Below are positions 56,000 through 64,000 of a DNA stretch of 64,000 nucleotides, in pieces. The DNA is from Labyrinthula sp. Ha. Its lineage: Eukaryota > Sar > Bigyra > Labyrinthulida > Labyrinthulaceae. Under the pieces are notes generated by a model. That model was not told the origin of the DNA and made no database searches. It worked only from the letters and a program-made list of their open reading frames with translations. The DNA lies in contig JAALGZ010000007.1 in assembly GCA_015227615.1 (NCBI GenBank), positions 682,001-746,000 of the forward strand, in the 5' to 3' direction. Both the position numbers and the translations under genes were made by a program. How positions within the stretch are numbered: position 1 is the stretch's first letter; each line of letters starts with the position of its first letter.

Positions 56000-56950
56000 T
56001 TAATTAGGTTCTTCACCAAAATATTGGGTGACTAGAGTGCTTCCACCATAGTATGGTTTTTCTTTTGGAGGTTTATCTATATATTTCCTTTGCCTTCCTC
56101 TAGGTCTTTTTGTAAGTTTTGGAGTTTCTTCTACTTTTCTGTTTCGTTTCTTTGGTGTTTTGACAGCAGTACACTGGGAGAGTTTTTTCATTTCAGCTTC
56201 ATTCTTCTTTTTTATATCCTGTGCAACAAAAATTCTTTTTCTTGCACGATCTAAAATCTCGACATATCTTTTATTCTTTGGATATTTCTTGAATAGTTTA
56301 GAGAAACTGACCCACAAAGAACTCCTGGAGTTCGCATTATTGAACAACTTCTTATATTCTTTCTTTATCTTTATAGAGATGTCTTTATCAAGAGTATCCA
56401 GAGAATTATAGAAATAATCAAAATCTTCAGTAAAAGTTTTATTTGTTTTACTACAAAGAGTTTCTTCAACCCATTTGTACAATACATTGTAGCTGTCTGT
56501 TGTTTCTACAGTCTTCATCACCAACAAAAGCAGCATAATATTCTCTACAGACTCGCTTTCGACTAGCTGAAATCGTAAGTCAAAATCGTTTAATCCTATA
56601 ATACTTGATGCTTCTTGAATAAAATATTCTCTTTCATACCTGGAGTTTTCATAGATACTGAGGTAGTGGCCATCTTCCAAAGTGTGTAACAGTGTGTTAA
56701 TCTTCTGTAACTTCTTTTCATCTTCAATTCCAATCTTAGACCTCCCTAGACCCTTTCCCAATACAAACTTTGAGGTATCTGGTCCCACATATTCTGATCT
56801 TTCTCTCGGTTTCTGTACTCCTTCTTGGTCAGTTACTGCTGATTTAGTTTCCACTACAGAATCTGTTGGAGTTGGCCAAATTTGCAAAGAGTCGGGCGGG
56901 AAGATTGGCCCTACAGAGAGCATAGCATGTGCTACCGCAGAAAATACCAT
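56000..56950 (-). CDS. Hypothetical protein with AT-hook-like C-terminus, 316 aa
   Basis: I do not recognise this 316-residue single-exon protein. The N-terminal 75 residues are polar and disordered-looking. A helical core follows (about 76-240, with KLQKINTLLHTLEDGHYLSI and NIMLLLLVMKTVETTDSYNV). A strongly basic segment (KKKNEAEMKKL, KTPKKRNRKVEETPKLTKRP) leads to RPRGRQRKY, which matches the AT-hook core RGR with flanking P and R/K. The tail is YYGGSTLVTQYFGEEPN. This layout suggests a nuclear DNA-binding or chromatin protein (inference). The first codons include an ATG followed by GTATTTT, so an unrecognised mini-intron near the start is possible and the N-terminus is uncertain. It stands alone between two spacers. 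Confidence 0.72.
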   Translation of the reverse strand: MVFSAVAHAMLSVGPIFPPDSLQIWPTPTDSVVETKSAVTDQEGVQKPRERSEYVGPDTSKFVLGKGLGRSKIGIEDEKKLQKINTLLHTLEDGHYLSIYENSRYEREYFIQEASSIIGLNDFDLRFQLVESESVENIMLLLLVMKTVETTDSYNVLYKWVEETLCSKTNKTFTEDFDYFYNSLDTLDKDISIKIKKEYKKLFNNANSRSSLWVSFSKLFKKYPKNKRYVEILDRARKRIFVAQDIKKKNEAEMKKLSQCTAVKTPKKRNRKVEETPKLTKRPRGRQRKYIDKPPKEKPYYGGSTLVTQYFGEEPN

Positions 56951-58526
56951 ATTTGTAATAAGATTTGAAAGAATAGCTTTTATCTATGTAAAAGAAAACT
57001 CTTGTCTTTTTCTCTAACGTTTGGTCTAACTTCTTCTTTTGAGTTAAGAACGGTCCCCCAGTAATGCCATAGTGAGATATATAACATATGGGTATCTGTT
57101 TGGGCAAAAGCTACGCTAGATTTTAGTTTTATTCTACAGCAAAAAGTATCTGAGAAAGGATTTTTTTTAAGGAAAATGTTGTAAAGCGTTGATTGATATT
57201 TTTATCAACCAGAATATCGTGTCCTTTGCATCTCTTGCTGATCGAGTATCCATTCCTAATCGTTCCTGGCCTGTCTAACACTGTATGAGTTATGGGTCTG
57301 AGAGCCTTAACAGGCCTAGACAAAGTTAATTAATAGGAGGTTAGTTTTGCATAAAATTACCAATAGTCGTACATTAACTTTTCTGATTAGTATGTTTTTA
57401 ATTCATTTGAAGCTAACGAGTTCCTACAATTTAATATTTATTCTTCTGTAAACTTCCTAAACCAAGTAGCAAATTCAACAATGCTGTAAGGTTTACACAC
57501 ATATAATCAAGAGAAAAAACAAATAATCATGATGCTAATATGGTCAATTTAATTTTTAAATTAGATCTTGATGTGATTATATAGAGAATTTTGCTCATAA
57601 GAATGCAGTGCGGATATTCTGCTAGCCATTAAATTAGAAGAAGGTAATAACCTTGGACAAGATATTAAACAGACCACTACTTAAAATTATTCCCATGTAA
57701 GCTGATTTTCCTAACAAACTAATTCGCTTAAGAAATTATTGAGTATTTTCTATATTTTTCACCTCTCCTAATTGATGGTGTAAGAACTATTTTCTTACTC
57801 GTGGTAGTGGCTAGTATATGAGCTAAATAGGGTCACGAAGTACTACAATCTAGAGCCATCATTTGAAACTATGGTCAACCGTTTTGAAAACAATTTTTTG
57901 GAAGTTAACTCACCTGTAACAATGAAAATCTACCTATAGAAAAATTCTTGGATCTATCGTGTGTTTAATATATATCATATTTGCAAAGTACCATACTATA
58001 CTAGAGAATCAAGTGATGTGCTCAGGAACTTTTCAAAGATTTTTAGCTTTTAGGCTTTAAAACCTTTATTATTTTGCTATAGTTAGTGTGCCAAATAACT
58101 ACCATTGTTCACTCATATTTGCCTTTCATGGTAAGACTATAGTTCAGTCGTTGTGCACACCTGAAACCTAACTGACTTTATTATACCATTTTAACTTTCT
58201 TTGCTCTAGATTCATTACCTAGTTCAACATTCTACATAAGGTTATTCCTTCGTGGACTAATTTATTATTTAGTGTGCCATTGAAAACTTTGATTTCTCCA
58301 CGGCAACTTGTTTAAAGGTGTTCCTATATTTCACCGATTAGTTTATGATCGGGTTGTACCAGTATATACACAGAGAATGGTACTACTTTCCTTATATAAA
58401 TAAATGTTCACCCTTTCAATGTTGAATTATGAATACATAATGGGCCTATAAAACTTTCACTTTATGAACGCCACCATTCTAAAAGGATAAGAAAAATAAT
58501 AAAAAAAAACTTACAATCTGGGTACC
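56951..58526. other. Spacer, no gene seen
   Basis: A frame at 56844-57107 on the minus strand runs upstream of and overlaps the AT-hook gene in another frame; it may include that gene's 5' leader. Otherwise this AT-rich stretch has no supported feature. Confidence 0.5.
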
Positions 58527-58935
58527 ATGAAAGCAGCGGGAAGGAAAGAGCTTTCTAAATATGTTAATATCTTGTGCTGTATTAAAAAAAATGGTCCTTT
58601 AGCACTTCCTATATTTACCTTCCACCTCAAAAACACCTTAAGAACATCCAATACAGTATATTACGCAACCTATACGACAGTAAGAGAAGGCATAATTATA
58701 CAGCATTTGCAGATAATATTGTTGCTATATGTGTGGAAGATGAACACATAGTCAGATTTGTCACTCAAATGCAAAGATATATAAAATATCTTAGTAATTC
58801 AAATAAACTTAAGCAAAACAAACATACTCCTCAAAGATCTTGGCTTCAGGATTATCAATAAAATACCGGACGATCACATAAACGATATTTTGAAACAAAC
58901 TTTTTATGAAAATCGAAATAGATATGTTAATACTG
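58527..58935 (+). pseudogene. Non-LTR (LINE) reverse transcriptase fragment, decayed
   Basis: Three successive pieces in different frames fit the palm of a non-LTR reverse transcriptase. First is NGPLALPIFTFHLKNTLR, like the G.PLSP.LF...L...LR motif. About 70 nt on is YTAFADNIVAICVEDEHIV, then RFVTQMQRYIKYLSNSNKLK, which fits the Y/FADD(I/V) catalytic box, a helix and the L.lN..KT strand. The catalytic box reads FADN instead of FADD. After another frame change comes LLKDLGFRIINKIPDDHIND, in the position of the L(G)..I strand. Two frameshifts and the altered catalytic Asp mean the copy is dead. Neither the 5' end nor an endonuclease was recognised. The clade is undetermined. Confidence 0.5.
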
Positions 58936-59169
58936 ATAGGGAACTGAGATATGAGTAATTTTCACGGCTTTCGACTAAGCTTTTACTATATGTCGGTGTA
59001 GAACTCTGGTCTTAAAACATGGAAAAACAAAAATTTTAACGAAATTACAACCTTAAGAAAACCCATTTCAAACAAACCGGAAGAGATACAACCAGATATA
59101 TATATATATTTGTATTGTTGCTTGGTTCAACAATACTGCTATAGATCATCTACCTCTGGAACATAAATT

Positions 59170-60300
59170 TGATACTTGACCTAAGATCTTGAGAAATATA
59201 GAAATCTTCTTTCATTTGCTAAAATATACAAAAATGCAAGGCCAAACCTCATGGCAGCTAACTTTTTTACCATCCTTCCGCAACATTTTGAACTGGAACA
59301 TAAGTAGTAGCCTTGTCAGTAAATTTAAACTACTTTCAAAAAGTATTGAGAAAGTAGTTGACAGAATCCAAACAAATATTGTCGGGACGAAACAAGGTGG
59401 TTCTAATGCACTGGAGTTTGCTAAGCAGCAGAAGAGAAAATAGAATTTGGAAACCGAATATATTCTGAACGAAGTAGTAAGGCAACTTACATAATATGAT
59501 CCAAGAAATTCAACACCTACGATGCGATTCAAACCCACATTGTATAATGAAGCCCTGGGTATCCTAGGGTTCTGCGATACTTCAACTCCTCTTAAACATA
59601 AAACACTTTCAAACACCTTGTGCATGAGAAGATTAACTACAACACATCCTCCTCCAAACCTTGAAAGAGTTGGGCCCAACCCATCATCCTCTCCCAGCTC
59701 ACCGGGGATCTCTAAAAGTGTCTCCTTCATATCCCAGAAAGCTTCCAAACTTCATCAACAAAAGGGTACCCTGAAGCAATTCAACACATGACCAACATCA
59801 GAAACAGAAACATTGACCACCTTTAATATCTCCCTCAACTACTGGACATGAGCAACGCACATCACGGCTTCGAATAGCAACTGAAATATCTTGTAAATTA
59901 CGAGAGCATAAAAGCACTGCAGTCAACATCTCCGAACCTATCCCCAACTTATTAGAAATGCTAAGATACACTCATGGAAAGCTATGATAGTATCATGATA
60001 CTCCTGGAATAACCCCAGAAAACCCAACGTCTTAAACAACCTGATACTTAAGGATCATACCTATGTCCCAACTTTGCCGTATAAGACAAGAGACAACTAG
60101 CCAGAAAAACCTGTTCGACAGCTATCAGAGCTTGGAGGAGTAACCACTAACAAGAAGTCTATCAGCATCCACACCCAAAATCCGCCATTCCTCTCCAGAT
60201 TCATACCATCTATATACCGGCAACATTTTCACGATCGAGCGATGTTAATCTTATCTCCAAAAACCAACTTCTAATTTGAGCAAGAACCCTAAGATTTCAC
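59170..60300. pseudogene. Decayed coding-like tract of higher GC
   Basis: This stretch is visibly richer in C (plus strand) than its surroundings and has long frames on both strands: minus 59212-59748 (178 codons) and plus 59522-59791 (89 codons). The minus strand also reads YRWYESGEEWRILGVDADRL near 60.2 kb and CSRNLQDISVAIRSRDVRCS near 59.9 kb, separated by stops and frame changes. No domain was recognised. It directly follows the LINE fragment, and the plus strand near 59.2 kb (YRNLLSFAKIYKNARPNLMA) may continue that element. It may be a gene remnant captured beside or within a repeat. Confidence 0.3.
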
Positions 60301-61150
60301 CAAGAACTAAGCTACATATATTTATCACTATCCATATCAGTTCTTGGACCTTCATATTTTCTTAACGCAATCTGCGAGCTCGTTGATTCTATTTCAATCT
60401 TGCAAAAGGTCGTGTTCCGTTATATAGTTTCAATCTGAATCAGATAATATTTAATTTTGGTAAGAGTTCAATAATTTATCGAATAATGCATCGGTTTAAA
60501 CTGATGAAACGATCAAATCTCTAGATATTGTTAATGTACTAATAATATCTTAGGGTAGGGCCAACTATGACTTAATCAGATGCGGCGATAATCAACGAGA
60601 CCCAGACAACACGTAGCTACAGAAATAAGTTTCATTGCAAGAAGATAAATAAAAGATTCAAATAACCAGAGTAACGTGATAAGGCCTAAGTTTATATTTA
60701 GGTTAGGGTTCGGTTCCAAATAATTCTTAAATTCTTCATCCTCAAAGCAACTTACAGTCATACGCTCTGGGAAGCATGATTATAGCCTTGGCAATTTTCT
60801 TAGTTGCATTGTATAAAACTGTGATTTACCTTTAATATCATGTGTCAACGTTTTAGCCAATAAGTGGCATTTCATAAATATGAATTGAATTTTGCTGATA
60901 CAATTTTAAAAACTATCTGCAAGACCTAACCATATTAAAATTTGTGTTGCGTTTTACCGTATAGCTATAACTTGGCACACAAATTCTAATAATTAATATA
61001 AAAAATCAAGAACGTATTAAAATAGATACCACAGCACGTTTCAACAAGTATTTTATCAATTTAAGCTCCCTAAAATTCTAAGAAGGACACGAGGTATTTG
61101 TCCGAAGCAAACATATTCAACATGAACTATTTACATATTTATCTCCTGTT
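60301..61150. other. Spacer, no gene seen
   Basis: AT-rich sequence between the decayed tract and the copia element. The 60576-60761 minus frame has no motif. Confidence 0.45.
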
Positions 61151-61154
61151 ACCA

Positions 61155-61357
61155 ACAAGATCTTAGCGTTTACAATGGGTTAGTTACAAAGTTTTTCATG
61201 ATCAATTACAAATTGTTGACTAGTTGCTAATATTGAAGAGGTGTATTTTAAGTTTGTCTTTATATTTTAGTGGTTTTGTTAAAAGCTTAAGAAAATACAG
61301 TTCGGTGAAACTCCTATTCCCTATTTCTAGTATTCTAAATACAAGACAATATGCTCA
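61155..61357 (-). repeat. Candidate 3' LTR of the copia element
   Basis: Reading the minus strand, a purine tract (AGAGTGGGGAGG, 61360-61371) downstream of pol is followed at once by TGAGCATATTG. That is the expected arrangement of polypurine tract and LTR start. A TGTTACC on the plus strand (minus GGTAACA) at about 61155 could be the other LTR end, giving some 200 bp. The 5' LTR is outside the window, so the terminal repeat cannot be confirmed here. Confidence 0.35.
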
Positions 61358-61403
61358 AACCTCCCCACTCTTCATAGCTCCTATGGTGTAAATGTATTTT
61401 TTA

Positions 61404-61508
61404 TTGACTTGACTTGTAACTTTTCTGTATCTTTTCTTGATATTACTTGTAACTTTTCTTGTATTTTTTCTTGAGTTGACTTGTAACTTTACTTGTAACT
61501 TGTATTTT
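61404..61508 (+). repeat. Imperfect ACTTGTAACTTTTCTTGTAT tandem repeat
   Basis: ACTTGTAACTTT or a close variant occurs four times, interspersed with TTCTTGTAT and TTGACTTG, in about 105 bp of pyrimidine-rich plus strand. It lies between the end of copia RNase H and the polypurine tract, so it belongs to the element's 3' untranslated part. Unit length is irregular, about 18-35 nt. Confidence 0.6.
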
Positions 61509-64000
61509 CTATTTCTTAATTTACTTTAGTGTGTCCATTAACTTTTGAACTATGTTTTTGAAGATAACTTTATTGACCGGTTTCGTAAATATATCCGCTA
61601 AATTTTTTCCTGCTTCAGTGTATTTTATTTTCCAACTATTTCTTTTCAGTTCAAAGCGTGTAACAAAATATTTTATGTCGATATGACGACTTCTTCCGCT
61701 AATTGTTTGTCCTTCTAGTAACTTTACTGCACCTTGGTTGTCTGAAAATACTGTAACTTCAGGTGTTTTCATCCTCAAAAACTTCAGAATATTTGTGCAC
61801 CATTTCAAATTTGACACACCTCTTGCGACTCCTATGGTTTCTGCCTCTGTACTCGACTGAGCTACGAGATCTTGTTTCTTTGTTTTCCAAATAATCGGAG
61901 TTCCGTTCAAGAGAATAATATGGCCGTCAATAGACGCCATATTAGCTGGCACGTTTTTCCAACTAGCGTCACAATAAACCTCTATTTTCGTTTTGTTAAT
62001 GTCTCTTTTAAATGATAGCGCCAGTTGTTTTGAGTGTAAAATATATTTAAGTATTCGTTTTGCTTGTCTTAAATGTTCTATTCCTGGTGCTTTCGAGAAG
62101 ACCGAAAGTCGATTGACTGCCCATGCGATATCGGGACGACATATTCTCGCTGCCAATAGTAGTGTTCCTATTATCGACTGAAAGTATTTTGGATCAATCT
62201 TTGATTCTGTGGGCTCATAATATAACCCTGATTGATGTGGGATCCCAACGAATTTTGAATTCTCGACTTCGTATGTGATCGCTTTTGTTTCAATATAATT
62301 TTTTATATGTAGAAAATAACATCTCGATGTTTTCTTAATCTCGAAACCTATGAACTTCTCGGAATTATCAGTATGTTTGATCTCGAAAATCTGTTTAAAT
62401 TTGTTGAATAGTGCATTACCATTCTTCGGATTTTGACAAGCAAAAAGAATATCATCGACGTATAAAATAAGAAACACTTCATCGCCATCCTGATCAAGCC
62501 GGTACATGGTGGTCTCAATAAGGCATTTGATGAAGCCTAGCTCCCTGAGACGTAAATCCAGAGCTCATACCAACATCTTGCTGACTCTTTTAGACCATAT
62601 AACGCCTTCTCGCTTTGCCAATAAAAATTCTCCCGATCCTTGAAGTATTTTTGAGGGAGGATATAGTATCTTTTTGTTTCTAATTTAGCGTTTAGGTACG
62701 CTGTAGATACATCTAGTTGAAAGATATGCAAGCTACTTTGTGCCACTTTTGAGAAAAACATCCTGACGCACTCAAAGTTGGTTACTGGACTATACGTCGG
62801 TTGAAGTGCCCTGCTAAATTTTCCGTTCGCAGTTATACGCACCTTATAAATATGCTTTTTTGAACGTTGTCATATTTCTTAGAGTAAAGTTCAACGAGGT
62901 TCAAGACTTCAGCTTCCTGTGGTTTTTGTTGTATTGGAATTTTTGAAAAGCCGCCTATTGTTTCCAGTTTTACCAGCTCTTTATCATAAGCTTGATACCA
63001 GTGTTTGCTGTCTTCGTATCTTTTTATCTGTGAGTAACTTTTAGGTACCTTTCCCTTTTTCTTTTGCAGAAGAAAGATACTTTGAGTTGGATCTAGCAGT
63101 AAAGAATAAGCTTGTTCTACGAACGCTGTTAGCTGGGTTTGTTTTGCAACATATCTTCTTACAGGTTTCTTTTTTCTGTTGCTCCTTCTAACCCAGTCCT
63201 CTGGAACTTCTGTATTCTCCTCCTTTCTGAGGTTGTCAAACTGCACTTGTGGATCCAATGTATTTTCATTTTCATTTTTATATTTATTATATAGGTTATT
63301 TGTCAACGGACGAATATCCCTTGCTAATATTTCTTTTCCTGAAGCGTCATCCAATATTATGTGCTCTGCTGAAGTGTTTTTACCCCAACATATATTCCTT
63401 TCTTGGATCTTGCTGCAAACTTATTTTCAGGCTTCTTAATTCTATATACTACCTTTTGACCAAACATAAAAAGATTGTTTAATTGTGGTTTTCTTTTAAA
63501 TAAGACAAAAACTGGAGGTGTTTCAACTGTAGAAGTAGATATATTGTTGCTGATGAACGCTGCGTATTTAGTCGCGTAGGTCCAGTATTTCTTTTCTAGT
63601 TTCGACTCGTAAATGAGCGTTCTAGAAAGTTGTAGTATTCTACCATTGGCTCTTTCAGCGGTGCCGTTTGCCTCTGGTAGATATACAGGACTAAACCTGA
63701 AACTTATACCCTCTTGGTCAAAGTATGTTCTCAAAGTAGAGTTTTTGAATTCAGTTCCCTGATCCATATAAACTTCTTTTATTTTATATTCGCTGAGCCT
63801 TTGTACTTTTTTGAAAAATATTATCAAGTTTTCTGGAATACGATCTTTTGACTTGAAATTCTCTACATATCTATATTTAGAGAAGCTGTTAGTAACGACA
63901 ATAAAATAATGTTCTCCAGCTTTACCTCTTACAGTTGAAGATACAGTGTCACAATACAGTCTCTCTAGAGGTTTGCTGGCCTTGAACACTTTTTGTTTAT

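Larger units (their letters stand above)
61155..64000 (-). mobile_element. Ty1/copia LTR retrotransposon, broken, truncated by window edge
   Basis: This is a copia-type element read right to left. In order it shows an integrase core with the DQGTEFKN and NGTAERANG regions (about 64.0-63.4 kb), an integrase C-terminal/linker region, reverse transcriptase with YVDDILFA (about 62.9-61.9 kb), and RNase H ending in LADIFTKPVNK (about 61.9-61.5 kb). The integrase-before-RT order and SSTEAE and DNQGAVKL motifs are diagnostic of Ty1/copia against Gypsy. Gag and protease lie beyond the right edge. The visible pol is broken, with about three interruptions, though long stretches remain open, which suggests moderate age. 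A purine tract and candidate LTR lie downstream near 61.36 kb. The element is a fossil and is not part of any host gene. Confidence 0.9.

Noticed and set aside
1-64000. tRNA, rRNA, snRNA and CRISPR features
   Set aside because: I scanned by eye for B-box-like GGTTCGA words, conserved rRNA words and regular spaced repeats and found none with supporting structure. A covariance-model search would be needed to exclude divergent RNAs.

Overview
The window is nuclear DNA of a eukaryote, AT-rich, with compact intron-poor genes. The standard genetic code is enough for every gene read. Introns are very short: six inferred ones measure about 28-34 nt, with GT...AG ends and a T-rich 3' part. The gene set (RICTOR, elongin C, replication factor C, a CEP120-like centriolar protein, a Qb-type SNARE, a GPS/REJ polycystin-like giant, trpD) suggests a unicellular protist or alga that makes tryptophan and probably builds centrioles or flagella. 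The species cannot be named from this sequence.

Genes sit in tight clusters separated by gene-poor AT-rich stretches of about 4-9 kb. Cluster 1 (2.4-4.1 kb): elongin C, an unknown 258-aa protein and a bacterial-type uS7 ribosomal protein. Cluster 2 (9.9-18.7 kb): anthranilate phosphoribosyltransferase, converging on a 2510-aa intronless membrane protein. Cluster 3 (25.0-28.4 kb): a SNARE, a CEP120-like coiled-coil protein and an RFC small subunit. Cluster 4 (37.1-41.0 kb): a serine carboxypeptidase, a small secreted protein whose signal peptide lies in a separate exon, and an SLC49/FLVCR-like transporter. Cluster 5 (41.8-48.4 kb): an LRR-like protein and a four-exon RICTOR, the defining subunit of TOR complex 2. 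Cluster 6 (53.8-57.0 kb): an OCRE/zinc-finger/G-patch splicing-type protein and an unknown protein with an AT-hook-like tail.

The right end (61.2-64.0 kb) holds a broken Ty1/copia element on the minus strand, running off the window. Weaker relics lie in the spacers: non-LTR reverse transcriptase fragments near 58.5-58.9 kb and perhaps 22.0 kb, a possible second copia relic near 52.8 kb, decayed coding-like DNA at 30.8-32.1 and 59.2-60.3 kb, and a two-copy 134-bp repeat (24.8 and 29.6 kb) built on TTGATTATC/TATCAATAA motifs. I saw no rRNA, tRNA or CRISPR and no clear prokaryote-like block. The best candidates for a second look are the uniform mini-introns, the giant receptor-like protein with repeated ectodomain modules, and the convergent gene pairs whose stop codons are 1-2 nt apart.
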